From Oribacterium sp. oral taxon 078 str. F0262 (GTDB lineage: Bacteria; Bacillota; Clostridia; Lachnospirales; Lachnospiraceae), in NCBI RefSeq assembly GCF_000160135.1, contig NZ_GG729933.1:440816-504815 (forward strand): a stretch of DNA of 64,000 bases, read 5' to 3'. The number at the start of each line of letters is the position of its first letter. Positions within the stretch are counted from its first letter, which is position 1. Of the stretch, positions 36,442 through 46,300 are shown piece by piece. The notes under the pieces are model-generated. The model was given only the letters and a program-made list of their open reading frames with translations, had not been told where the DNA came from and searched no databases. The position numbers were made by a program, and so were the translations under genes.

Positions 36442-37401
36442 GTGAGAAAGTCAGAACGCTTGAATGATCTGCTGCTCTACCTCAGTGGAAAAAATACATT
36501 CCATTTGAAAGACATTATGGAACGGTATGGCGTTTCCAGAAGTTCGGCAATTCGCGATATACGATCTTTGGAGCAGATCGGTATGCCAATCTATTCGCAG
36601 GCGGGAAGAAACGGTGCGTATAAAATACTTCCGAATCGCTTGCTTTCCCCTATTATTTTTACCGTTGACGAAGTGTATTCGCTCTATTTTTCCATGCTGA
36701 CATTAAAGGCATACCAGTCGACCCCTTTCCATTTGAGCCTGGAAAGACTGAAATCAAAATTTGAAAGCTGCCTATCTCAAACACAGATAACGGCCTTGCA
36801 AAGAATGGAGCAGGTTTTTCGCTTAGGCGCGGTTTATCATTCAAACGAAAGCCGCTATCTCAAAGAAATTCTGCAATATGTCATTGAAGAACGTCCTTGC
36901 CGGATCGAATATGGGAAGCAGGCTTTGAAAAAATATAGTGTTCAATTCTTTGATATTTCCTCCGCTTATGGGCAATGGTATGGAACGGCATATAACTTTG
37001 AAACACAGAAAATTCAAGTGTTTCGCTGTGATAAAATACAAGCTGTCGGGCCTTCCATACAGTTCAGGGGAAAGAAATTATCAGAATTTCAGAAGCCAGC
37101 GGATGAATTGTACAAGGGAAAAGATGCTGTCGAGTTTGAAGTACGTATATCGGAAAAAGGGCTTGATCTGTTTTATAAAGAGCACTATCCATCCATGCGG
37201 CTTTGCACAGAGGAAAATCAATATTTCATTCGCGGCTTTTATAATCGCGGAGAGGAAAAATTCATCGCGGACTATTTTATTCACTTTTCTCTTTCGGTTC
37301 TGTCGGTGAAGCCGGAAGCCTTGCGGGAGAATATTTCAAAGAGATTAAACGAATTATCAAGATATTATCTGTCTGAGCTCCCCACAGCGAAAGGAGGCTG
37401 A
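36442..37401 (+). CDS. HTH-WYL domain transcriptional regulator (YafY/DeoR-like)
   Basis: A 319-residue protein with an N-terminal helix-turn-helix (SERLNDLLLYLSGKNTFHLKDIMERYGVSRSSAIRDI, written here in pieces: SERLNDLLLYLSG, then DIMERYGVSRSSAIRDI). A WYL-type ligand domain lies in the middle (SAYGQWYGTAYN) and a WCX-like C-terminus follows. Start GTG 36442 is supported by AAGGAGG seven bases upstream. It probably regulates the divergent PPOX gene. Confidence 0.85.
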   Translation: MRKSERLNDLLLYLSGKNTFHLKDIMERYGVSRSSAIRDIRSLEQIGMPIYSQAGRNGAYKILPNRLLSPIIFTVDEVYSLYFSMLTLKAYQSTPFHLSLERLKSKFESCLSQTQITALQRMEQVFRLGAVYHSNESRYLKEILQYVIEERPCRIEYGKQALKKYSVQFFDISSAYGQWYGTAYNFETQKIQVFRCDKIQAVGPSIQFRGKKLSEFQKPADELYKGKDAVEFEVRISEKGLDLFYKEHYPSMRLCTEENQYFIRGFYNRGEEKFIADYFIHFSLSVLSVKPEALRENISKRLNELSRYYLSELPTAKGG

Positions 37402-37655
37402 AGCCTTTCCAAGTATCTTCTCGATGGTTTAAGAAGCGGAAGAATCGTTGATGAGAGACATGGAGCCTGGATTCCCACAATACATAACTATGTGGATTGA
37501 GAGTTGCTTCATCTCCTGTGCTGCCAGCAGCGGCTCCACGCCGAGATCGCGATATATTTGTTCCTGCTTAGGTGCTGCTTCCGTTTCTTTATTTGCTCGA
37601 AAATGTTGTAATTCCTTTTGCTTTGCGATAATATAAAAACGAAAGGAGGTTTTGC
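37402..37655. other. Intergenic stretch, nothing identified
   Basis: No convincing gene. A minus-strand frame reads KQKELQHFRANKETEAAPKQ and might be a protein remnant, but it has no start, stop context or recognisable domain. Confidence 0.4.
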
Positions 37656-38430
37656 GATGGATCTATATTAGGAATTAGCTGCCCTTCGCTGTTTTTCGCA
37701 TAGTGACATGGTAAAGCTTACCGGTTCGGAGAGCGCAGCTATATGGCATATAAAGGCTTATTAAAAAACTTATATCGAACGGGTACGGCGCGATCTTTAT
37801 GTTGTCATCAGTATGGAAACGGAGCGGTCGATCCCGAACCGTTTTCAGGTCGCTTCGCATATAACTGAAGATTCCTTCGTGTCGCATTACAGTGCATTTG
37901 AGTTTTATGGATATGCCAATCAGGCGTTCTATGATGTATATTTTTCTACAGAGAAGGAAGTGCGGTCATTCGATTACGATGGCCCGAACTACCAGCCTGT
38001 ATTGTGGCGTGGGAATAATAGTATCAGAATAATAGTATCATGGAGATGAATAACGGAGTGCGTGTTACATCACTTGAAAGAACAGTAATAGAGACAGCAT
38101 AGCGGACTTTACAAGAATTGGCGGTTTAGAGGAATTGCTGCGATGCATTGCGCTTATACCTTCCCTTGATGAAGCAAAGCTGCTCGAAGCATTGGGGACA
38201 TATGGACGGGGGCAGCTTTATTAGAAAGTCGGGTATATCCTTGAGACATACAAGGATGTATTGTCTTTATCGGAGATGTTTTTCTCAGAATGCATGGAAC
38301 ACTCGTCTGCCAGCAAAACCTATCTGTTCGATAAGCAGGATGATTTTGTGTTTCACCGAAAATGGCTTTTGTATGCGCCGAACGATCTGAAGAAACTTGT
38401 TGATAAGGGGATGAATGACTATGATGCAAT
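37656..38430 (+). pseudogene. Second AbiEi-like antitoxin gene, multiply disrupted
   Basis: Read across several frames, the region gives one ~255-residue protein. It starts MDLY (GAAAGGAGG upstream), continues ELAALRCFSHSDMVKLTG, SMETERSIPNRFQVAS, then SHYSAFEFYGYANQAFYDV, NNGVRVTSLERTVIETA and EELLRCIALIPSLDEAK, and ends YAPNDLKKLVDKGMNDYDAI. This is the pattern of a longer AbiEi-family antitoxin. Breaks include an in-frame stop after MDLY, a direct duplication of AATAATAGTATCA at about 38016-38041, and further indels near 38098 and 38220. No partner toxin follows. Confidence 0.7.
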
Positions 38431-38516
38431 TTGACCGTACGAATGAGAATGGATGGGCAAGGCCTTTATCAAAGAAAGGATGCTCTCCTGATAACACAGC
38501 CTGTGAAGGGCTTGTA

Positions 38517-38885
38517 ATGAAAGAATATACGAATGAGCGAAATGATATTGTTAGGAAAAGATATGAAGAGGCTTTTAGCTATCTTAATGGAAGAGATATA
38601 TTGCTTTTGAATCCTCAAAAAGCATTTTTGATATTTGAAGAACTTGCTGACGAGGGATTTGTATGGGCTAGTTTTTGTTGTGGACTTATGTTATGTATGG
38701 GAATTGGAACAAAAAAGAATACTGAAAAGGGTAAAGATATTTTGAAGTCCCAAGAGAAATTGCTTGGATATACAACAGAAATTGTGATGGAAAAACACGG
38801 ACTGTTTAAGGAATTAACCCTGGAAGAAAAATTAAAGTGTATAAATTACTGGAAAAATAACAGTGAAATAAGGCATGTATTTTGA
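38517..38885 (+). CDS. Small Sel1-like repeat protein
   Basis: A 122-residue AT-rich gene product. It contains one Sel1/TPR-like unit, KAFLIFEELADEGFVWASF, followed by CGLMLCMGIGTKKNTEKGKDIL. Such repeats mediate protein contacts. ATG 38517 (MKEYTNERND) follows GAAGGG. An upstream in-frame ATG at 38415 would read through the end of the AbiEi pseudogene and is less likely. The function is unknown. Confidence 0.6.
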   Translation: MKEYTNERNDIVRKRYEEAFSYLNGRDILLLNPQKAFLIFEELADEGFVWASFCCGLMLCMGIGTKKNTEKGKDILKSQEKLLGYTTEIVMEKHGLFKELTLEEKLKCINYWKNNSEIRHVF

Positions 38886-38906
38886 TAGGGGAGTGCGGAC
38901 ATCTTT

Positions 38907-39323
38907 TTAGTTATTTTCGTTTAGGATATCAAGCAGTTCACGAGGTGTTACAACAAATGGTTCCCTCGGGAAATGCTTAATATTGCCTGTGACGAGATAT
39001 GTGTTATCTTCACGCTTTTCGAGTACTACTTCGTAAAAAGGCAGATCTTTCATATCCGGCAGTATGATACCTGATGGTGATGGGTCGACCAATATACCGT
39101 ATTTCTCTACGGCGGAGAGTAAGTATTCGATTGTGTTTCCAGAGAATCCAAATTTCTTACGGGATAGGACTTCCCTGTATTCTTTTGTGATTACATTGCT
39201 GTAAACAGGAATAATTTCACCGCCGATTACTTTACGTACAAGCTGAACGGTGGCTGTATTATCCTTGCTTGAGAGCAATGCAGAAACGAGTACATTTGTA
39301 TCAATGACTGCGCAGCAGATCAT
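38907..39323 (-). CDS. PIN-domain toxin (putative toxin, PIN family)
   Basis: A 138-residue PIN nuclease domain. The first acidic residue lies in AVIDTNVLVSALL, the second region in VITKEYREVLSRKKFG, and the last in the REDNTYLVTGNIKHF segment near the C-terminus. PIN toxins cleave RNA. It lies three bases behind the antitoxin gene on the same strand. The pattern fits the COG1569-like PIN group rather than VapC proper. Confidence 0.88.
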   Translation of the reverse strand: MICCAVIDTNVLVSALLSSKDNTATVQLVRKVIGGEIIPVYSNVITKEYREVLSRKKFGFSGNTIEYLLSAVEKYGILVDPSPSGIILPDMKDLPFYEVVLEKREDNTYLVTGNIKHFPREPFVVTPRELLDILNENN

Positions 39324-39326
39324 CCC

Positions 39327-39620
39327 TTATACCTCGGCACGCGCACGATCAATTTCCTTGTTGATATCATCAAGACTCATATCAGAAACGCCGTTTTCTT
39401 TAGCCTGTGCCCGCAGGGTATTGAATGCTTGCATTGCGCCTTCTCTGGTGATATCAGTTTCAGGAGATGATATTTCAAAAGGTATTCTGCGCTGTCTGAC
39501 AACAGCTCTGGCGAATACATTAATTGCTGTGCTGGCATTCATGCCAAAGTCCTGACATAAGCCATCAAATTGTTTTTTTAATGTTTCGTCCATGCGGACG
39601 CTGAAGGTTGCTTGCGCCAT
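39327..39620 (-). CDS. RelB/DinJ-family antitoxin
   Basis: A 97-residue ribbon-helix-helix antitoxin. It starts MAQATFSVRMDETLKKQFD and has the DinJ hallmark FGMNASTAINVFARAVVRQRRIPFEI. The C-terminal charged tail would wrap the toxin. ATG 39620 has AAAGGAGG at the right distance; ATG 39626 would be too close. DinJ/RelB proteins classically pair with RelE/YafQ toxins, but here the partner is a PIN protein. Confidence 0.9.
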   Translation of the reverse strand: MAQATFSVRMDETLKKQFDGLCQDFGMNASTAINVFARAVVRQRRIPFEISSPETDITREGAMQAFNTLRAQAKENGVSDMSLDDINKEIDRARAEV

Positions 39621-39647
39621 AATCATGCCTCCTTTGCATTTTTCTAT

Positions 39648-39676
39648 AATATAGGATAAAAGGTGCAAAAAGTCAA
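39648..39676 (-). promoter_or_regulatory. Promoter of the DinJ-PIN operon
   Basis: On the minus strand, TTGACT (39671-39676) is followed after 17 bases by TATATT (39648-39653). It ends 28 bases before the antitoxin start. Confidence 0.75.
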
Positions 39677-39922
39677 TGAATAGAACCTGATGGGTGCTAA
39701 TTGTCTTGAATTTACAAAATAAAATTTCTCTCTTGTCATAGGAGGAATCTGGATCCCGGAGCCTGTAGTTTCAAAGATTCTGTCCACATTAGGTGTCGTT
39801 GGGACTCTTTATCCTGGCGGAATTGCCTTTGATTATAACTATGTGGCAGCAGGGATTGGAACATTGGCACCTGGAATGAGTATCTTTTTTCCGGCGGTTA
39901 GAAATATTAGGTGGCAATAAGG

Positions 39923-40075
39923 ATGAAAAGAAGCACACTAGCAAGGCTCATTGCCAGTGCAGCAGTTGTCGTGCTGTTAGGGTTGTACTTTTTGAAAATT
40001 CTTCCCGTAATAATATTTCTGCTGTGTATCGCAGGCGTATTCTTGATCTTTTGGCTGTGCGGTTCCAAGGATTAG
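39923..40075 (+). CDS. Small hydrophobic protein, unidentified
   Basis: A 50-residue ORF with two predicted membrane segments (about 8-27 and 28-46), starting MKRSTLARLIAS and ending WLCGSKD. The ribosome site is weak (AATAAGG directly before ATG). It lies in a decayed region and could be either a small membrane protein or a leftover. I do not recognise the family. Confidence 0.35.
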   Translation: MKRSTLARLIASAAVVVLLGLYFLKILPVIIFLLCIAGVFLIFWLCGSKD

Positions 40076-40190
40076 AAGCTCCTGTCTTTTATCGCTGGTT
40101 CGGATTCGAACCAGCATTTCCGCCTTCAGCCCTTCCCGGAAGGACTGTATTTCCCACAGGCTAAAAAGTAAACGGAAAGCGAAGACTGAT

Positions 40191-40247
40191 AGCTTCGCCT
40201 CGCCAGGTACGTCCCGAATTTCCCTGATGGGAAATTACGGGACCTTT
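40191..40247 (+). repeat. Isolated copy of the palindromic repeat
   Basis: It shares CTTCGCCTCGCCA and the hairpin GTCCCGAATTTCCC-TGAT-GGGAAATTACGGGAC (in two arms), followed by CTTTT, with the array at 42.66-43.36 kb. The rest of the array unit is missing here. Confidence 0.8.
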
Positions 40248-40585
40248 TTATTGCTTTTTCCCGTGCCGCCTTTTTACTTTCCTGCACGTGAATTGCTTCC
40301 AACATCTTTGCCGCAAGTTTTCCTTTGGATTTCGGAACGACTGAGAAAATGCTTCGATAAAAATAATCGGTACAACGCTGATTCCCAGCGTCAGGAAATA
40401 CTTCGCCCATGGCTTCGGGAAGTCCAAGGCGCTGATTTTCGACAATGGGATTTACTCCGTTTCATCCTCTTTCGCAAAACTATTAAAAGAAGCTGACCCA
40501 GCTGACCGACTGCTGTCAGCTGCAGGAACGGTAAGACGGAATTCGCACCTGAAAATATTATAGCTTAGTTTGCTCATTCGAGATA

Positions 40586-40643
40586 TTGACAAGTCGGGTT
40601 AGCTTATGCTAATATTTCACTACCGACATATGTGTCGGTAGTG
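40586..40643 (+). promoter_or_regulatory. tetR-MATE promoter and operator
   Basis: TTGACA (40586-40591) and TAATAT (40610-40615) are 18 bases apart. Immediately downstream lies an inverted repeat with perfect 11-base arms, CACTACCGACA and TGTCGGTAGTG, around TATG (40618-40643). It overlaps the expected transcription start and ends just before the ribosome site, the ideal place for a TetR operator. Confidence 0.8.
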
Positions 40644-40654
40644 AAAGGAGGGAA

Positions 40655-41248
40655 ATGAATAGAGAAAGGCTGACACCAAGAGAAAGAAAATTAGAAATAC
40701 AGAATATTGCAATGGAAGTCTTTGCGATCAAGGGATACAAAAACACAAATATGCATGATTTAGTGCAAGCTACCGGACTATCCGCGGGGGGATTGTATCA
40801 TCATTATAAAAGTACATCTGAAATCCTCTGCGACCTGATGATACGAGGCTGCAAATACAGAGAAGACATTATTAAGAAAAAAATATCCGAGATTCCTAAA
40901 CCTTTAGGGATAAAGGTATTAGCCGAACTGATTGTTGATAAGGCGCTTTCCGACAATGAATTCATTCCGATATATGTTATGTTCCTGCAATCAATGCAGG
41001 GGGATGAGACTTTACAGCAACTTTATAAAGAGATACAGGATAGCAGTATCAGGAACTTCGAGCAAATGTTAGAGGAACATGGCTATGCGAAAATTTCCAA
41101 AGAATCCTGGGGTCTGCTCAATGATTTAATTAATACTTTCATATTAGGCTGTGAGACATTGGGAATCAGAGCGCTCTTAATTTCACAGCGCCACATTATC
41201 GAAAAAATGATAATTGACGTTCTGATGGAAAACGGAAAAGAGGTGTAA
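40655..41248 (+). CDS. TetR-family regulator of the adjacent MATE pump
   Basis: A 197-residue TetR protein with the N-terminal helix-turn-helix KNTNMHDLVQATGLSAGGLYHHY. The ligand domain is unassigned. The ribosome site AAAGGAGGG directly follows the palindromic operator. The MATE gene begins four bases after its stop, so the pair forms one autoregulated efflux unit. Codon use and AT content match the island rather than the core. Confidence 0.9.
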   Translation: MNRERLTPRERKLEIQNIAMEVFAIKGYKNTNMHDLVQATGLSAGGLYHHYKSTSEILCDLMIRGCKYREDIIKKKISEIPKPLGIKVLAELIVDKALSDNEFIPIYVMFLQSMQGDETLQQLYKEIQDSSIRNFEQMLEEHGYAKISKESWGLLNDLINTFILGCETLGIRALLISQRHIIEKMIIDVLMENGKEV

Positions 41249-41252
41249 TCGT

Positions 41253-42583
41253 ATGAATAAAAACAGTAAAGAGCTGTTAACGGCTCAGCCATTACAGATA
41301 TTAATTAAGCTTTCATTGCCCGCAATATTAGGGATGATTGTCATTGGATTATATCCGCTGATGGATGGAATTTTTGCGGGTCAAATACTTAGTGAAAGAG
41401 CCATGACCGCGGTGGGCATTGCCACCCCGTTTACATACATCAATACAGGGATTGCTACCTTGATTGGTGTAGGATCAGCATCTCTGCTGTCAAGAGCAAT
41501 TGGAGAAGGGAATCAAAGAACCATTGACAAAGTTATGGGGAATCTTTGTTTTTGGATTTTATTGTTATCGGCGATTGTTACCGTATTGGGGATTTTATTT
41601 TGTCAACAACTGCTTGCTGTCTTTGGCGCAAAGGGGGAACTTTTAAATCTTTCCACTCGTTATTTACGAATCATTTTTTTGGGATCTGTATTTGTAAATT
41701 TCGCGCAGGCGGCCAATATGGTCATGCGTGGCGAAGGTTTGATGAAACGTGCCATGCTGATTATGGCGATGGGAGCAGGCATCAATATATCATTGGATCC
41801 GATCCTTATGATACTGTTGAAAGAACATGGTGTTGAAGGGGCTGCCATTGCTACCGTAACAGCACAATTTGTTCAAGCAATAGTTACACTCTGGTATTTT
41901 AAGAAAAAAAGCGAAGTTGTAAAAATCGGCTTAATCAGGAGAGAAAATGAAATAACGGGAGAGATGTTTTCTGTAGGGGTTTCTGCTATGCTTATGCAGG
42001 TGCTTACTATTATTCAACAGAGCTTTCTCTATGGTCAGGCGTTTCGATATGGGGGTGAAACCTCAGCGACCATTATGGCTGCAACCTTAAGAATACAAGC
42101 TTTTTCCTTCATCCCGCTATGGGGAATGAGTCAGGGGCTGCAGCCTGCTATTGGTGCCAATTTCGGAGCGAAGCAGTACGATAGGGTGAAAAAATATTTA
42201 ATGTATTCACCATTAGTTCCATCGCATTGGCAGCTTGTTTTTGGCTGCCGGCAGAAGCTTTTGCCAAGCCGGTTCTCAAATTATTCGGATTGTCCGATGA
42301 AACACTCCTTCTGGCTGTTCCAAGCTTTCGGACAATGTACAGCATTTTCATTGTCTATGGTGTAATGATTATGACTATGACTTTCTTTCAGGCAATCGGA
42401 GATGGTAAAACGGCTGGTATTTTGGTAATGCTAAGACAGATAATCCTATTTATCCCCTCTGTCATTTTATTACCGCTTATAGTCGGAACACAGAGCCTTT
42501 GGTATGTCTTGCCGCTGGTAGATGGCATTGTCGTATTGTTGGGAATACAGAGATATTTCGCAACGGTCGGAAAAATGAAATAG
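41253..42583 (+). pseudogene. MATE-family multidrug exporter, single frameshift
   Basis: The first frame gives about 317 residues of a MATE transporter: LPAILGMIVIGLYPLMDGIFAG, GVGSASLLSRAIGEGN, then a second half with RIQAFSFIPLWGMSQGLQPAIGANFGA. The end (from AACFWLPAEAFAKP to the stop at 42583) lies in another frame. One missing base near 42200, after KKYLM, would restore VFTISSIALAACFW and a normal ~443-residue protein with 12 membrane helices. As written, the last third is out of frame and the pump is probably non-functional, unless the base is an assembly error. Confidence 0.85.
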
Positions 42584-42597
42584 CTGATAAATCAGGA

Positions 42598-42632
42598 AAC
42601 GGCGGCTTGGATCCAAGCCGCCGTTTTTTTCG
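42598..42632 (+). terminator. Rho-independent terminator after the MATE gene
   Basis: ACGGCGGCTTGG pairs perfectly with CCAAGCCGCCGT around AT and is followed by seven Ts. Confidence 0.9.
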
Positions 42633-42665
42633 GCACTTTTCCAGGGTCTGCATTTTCCGCGGCTT

Positions 42666-43360
42666 AATTTCCCCGATGGGAAATTACGGGACCTTTTGTC
42701 CCTTCAGACGGAGAAAAGGCCCTGGCGTGTGGGAGGAGCGAAAGATTCCCGGGCGGGGGGGCTGCTCTCGGCCGGGAGCCATCGAGCAGTCCTGCTTCGC
42801 AGGACGAGGCTTCGCCTCGCCAGATACATCCCGAATTTCCCTGATGGGAAATTACGGGACCTTTTGTCCCATAAGATAGAGGGGAGGCCTTGGTGTGTGG
42901 GAGGAGTGATAGGTTCCCGGGCGGGGGGGCTGCTCTCGGCCGGGAGCCGTCGAGCAGTCCTGCTTCACAGGACGAGGCTTCGCCTCGCCAAGTACGTCCC
43001 GAATTTCCCCGATGGGAAATTACGGGACCTTTTGTCCCATAAGACAGAGGGGAGGCATTGGTGTGTGGGAGGAGCGAAAGGTTCCCGGGCGGGGGGCTGC
43101 TCTCGGCCGGGAGCCGTCGAGCAGTCCTGCTTCGCAGGACGAGGCTTCGCCTCGCCAAGTACGTCCCGAATTTCCCCGATGGGAAATTACGGGACCTTTT
43201 GTCCCTTCAGACGGAGAAAAGGCCCTGGCGTGCGGGAGGAGCGCTAGATTCTCGGCGGGGGCTGCTCTCGGCCGGGAGCCATCGAGCAGTCCTGCTTCGC
43301 AGGACGAGGCTTCGCCTCGCCAAGTACGTCCCGAATTTCCCCGATGGGAAATTACGGGAC
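42666..43360. repeat. Array of ~166-base hairpin-rich repeats
   Basis: Five copies of a palindrome (AATTTCCC-GAT-GGGAAATT flanked by GTCCCG and CGGGAC) start at about 42666, 42834, 43002, 43169 and 43334. They bound four units of 165-168 bases. Each unit also encodes GGGAC-CTTTT-GTCCC, GCTGCTC/GAGCAG, TCCTGC-TTC-GCAGGA and GAGGC-TTC-GCCTC hairpins. Units differ by a few substitutions only. The last palindrome ends exactly at the 3' end of the activase gene. Open frames through the array are periodic artefacts. No transposase is adjacent. Confidence 0.85.
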
Positions 43361-46300
43361 TAAGCGCCCTCGCGGATTTTGTTTTGGGCGACGGTGAGCA
43401 TGAGCTTGATGCGGTTTAACTGGTTGACCTCGGAGGCACCGGCGTCGTAGTCCACGGCGATGATGTTCGCGCCGGGATTATGGCGCTTTAATTCTTTGAT
43501 GACGCCCTTTCCGACGATGTGATTCGGGAGGCAGCCGAAGGGCTGAGTGCAGACGATATTGTCGACTCCCTCCGCGAGGAGCTCCAGCATTTCTCCGGTC
43601 AGGAACCAGCCCTCTCCGGTCTGGTTTCCGAGGGAGACGTATTCCCTCGCCTTATCTGCGAGCTCCCGGATCTCACCGGGAGGGGTGAAGCGGCGGGAAG
43701 CCCGGAATTCCTTTCTCGCGGTCTTTCGGAAGAATTCTAGGAGCGCGATCGCGGCATTGCAAAGCGCCCTTCCCTTCCAGCCGGCGCCAAGGTTTTCGTA
43801 TTTGAAGTTCTGGTTATAGAAGCAGTAGAGCAGGAAGTCCAGAAGATCCGGCATGACAGCCTCCGCGCCTTCCCTCTCCAGGAGCTCTACGATATGGTTA
43901 TTCGCAAGAGGGGAGAACTTCACGAGGATTTCTCCGACGATACCGACTCTCGGCTTTCTGAGCTCCTCCCGGAGGGGGAGAGCGTCGAAGTCCCGGATGA
44001 TGCCTCTCACATTTCGGGAAAATTCCTGCATATCGGGCCTTTTCTTCGAGACGGAGCGGATACAGATCTCCTTCCATTTTTGGTGGAGAGCCTCCGCCGA
44101 GCCCGGCTTTAATTCATAGGGTCTGCAGCGGTAGAGCACCCGCATGAAGATATCCCCGTAGACGACTCCCTGCATGGCCTTTGTGAGGAGCGGGATCGTC
44201 AGGCGGAAGCCCGGCGTGGACTCCATGCCGTTTGCGTTCAGGGAGATGACGGGGATCTGCTCCATGCCGGCCTTTGCGAGAGCTCTCCGGATGAAGCCGA
44301 TGTAGTTTGAGGCGCGGCAGCCCCCGCCGGTCTGGGACATGATGACCGCCGTGCGGTTTAAGTCGTATTTCCCGGAATTCAATGCCTCCATCACCTGCCC
44401 GACGACGATGATGGAGGGGTAGCAGGCGTCGTTATTGACGTATTTCAGGCCCTCGTCGATGGCGCTTCGGTTGTCATTATCGAGAAGCACGAGATGGTAG
44501 CCCGCGGAGCGGATCGCCGGTTCGATGAGCTCGAAGTGAATCGGGGACATCTGCGGGCAGAGGATGGTATAGCCCTCCCTTTTCATGTCCTTTGTGAAAA
44601 GCTTTCGCCTGTAGGAGGCGGGGCGCAGTGTCCTCCGGTAGTTTTTCTCCGAGCGAACGCGGATCGCGGCGAGGAGCGAGCGGATCCGGATCCTCGCGGC
44701 GCCCAGGTTATTCACCTCGTCGATCTTCAATACGGTATAGATCTTGTCGGAGCCGGTCAGGATATCCCTCGCCTGATCCACCGTGACGGCGTCCAGTCCG
44801 CAGCCGAAGGAATTCAGCTGGATGAAATCCAGATTTTCCTGGGTCTTTACGAAGGATGCGGCGCGGTAGAGCCGGGAGTGGTACATCCATTGGTCCGTGA
44901 CGATCAGGGGCCTCTCGGCCTTTGCGAGGTGAGAGACGGAGTCCTCTGTGAGGACGGCGAAGCCGTAGGAGGCGATGAGCTCCGGGATACCGTGGTGGAT
45001 CTCCGGGTCGACGTGGTAGGGACGGCCTGCGAGCACGATGCCGCGGTGCCCGCTCTTCTCCATCCAAAGAAGAGTCTCCTCTCCCTTTCTCTCCGTGTCC
45101 TCGCGTGATTTCAGGAGCTCTTCCCAGGCCTCGTGTGCGGCATGCCGGATCTCCTCCTCCGTAAAGCTCCACTTCCGGAACTGCTCTTTGATTTTTTCGA
45201 GTGTGAGGGAGCCTACCGGCTTGATGCTGTCCTCGATCCGCTTCGGATGGACGAAGACCTTCACGAGCTGCTCCGTCAGGATCTTTTCGTTTGTGAAGGC
45301 GACGAAGGGCTTCATGAAGAGGATGGAATTCTCCTCGAGGGATTCTACATTGTTCTTGATATTTTCCGCATAAGATGTGACCATGGGGCAGTTGTAGTGA
45401 TTGCCCGCCTCCGGTGTCTCATTTCTCTCATAGGGGACACAGGGGTAGAAGATAAACTTCTGGCCCTTCCGGATCAGCCATTCGATGTGGCCGTGGACGA
45501 TCTTTGCCGGGTAGCATTCGGATTCGGAGGGGATCGACTCGATGCCGAGCTCGTAGATCTTTCTCGTAGAGGCGGGGGAGAGGACAGTCCGGAAGCGGAG
45601 CGCGCGGAAAAAGACCGCCCAGAAGGGGTAGTCCTCGTACATGCCGAGCACCCGCGGGATTCCGACCTCTCCCCGGTCTGCTTTCTCCGGAGAGAGCGGC
45701 TCGTAGCCGAAGATCCGCTTCATCTTCCAGGCGTAGAGGTTCGGGACATCGCTCTTTACCCTCGCCTTTCCGAGTCCCCGCTCGCAGCGGTTTCCGGAGA
45801 TGAAGCTCCTCCCCGCGCCGAACTGGTTTACGGTCAGGACACAGTGATTGTTGCAGATCTGGCAGCGGGTCATGCTGGTGGAATATTTCAGGGAGGCGAT
45901 CCTGTCCAGAGAGAGCATGCGGCTCTTCGGCAGGCCCTCGTCTGTATCCTCCGGGGAGATCTCCCCTGCGATGAGCTGATCCCGGAGCTTCTCCCCCGCG
46001 ATCAGATAGCGCTCCCTGGCGATCAGGGCAGCGCCGAAGGCCCCCATGATACCGGCGATATCGGGGCGGACGACATTTCTCCCCAGGATGCTCTCTAAAG
46101 CGCGGAGGACGGCGTCATTATAGAAGGTGCCGCCCTGCACCACGATATGCTCGCCCAGATCCTTTGCGTCCGTGACCTTGATTACCTTAAAGAGGGCATT
46201 TTTAATGACGGAGTAGGCGAGACCCGCGGAGATGTCCGCGACGCTTGCCCCCTCCTTCTGGGCCTGCTTCACATTGGAGTTCATGAAGACCGTGCAGCGG

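Larger units (their letters stand above)
39677..40580. other. Decayed region between the TA pair and tetR
   Basis: About 900 bases of fragments. A frame around 39740-39920 (PEPVVSKILSTLGVVGTLYPGG...) ends just before a 50-residue membrane ORF. A plus-strand fragment around 40380-40560 (KYFAHGFGKSKALIFDNG...) looks like the end of a real protein I cannot name. One copy of the 42.7-kb palindromic repeat lies at 40191-40247. No intact large gene is visible. Confidence 0.5.

Noticed and set aside
40126-40445. Minus-strand frames near 40.1-40.4 kb
   Set aside because: They read across the palindromic repeat copy. The plus strand shows a more protein-like fragment, itself incomplete.
42696-43419. 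Several open frames on both strands across the 42.7-43.4 kb array
   Set aside because: They arise from the ~166-base repeat and hairpins. Composition is repetitive, and no family or ribosome site supports them.
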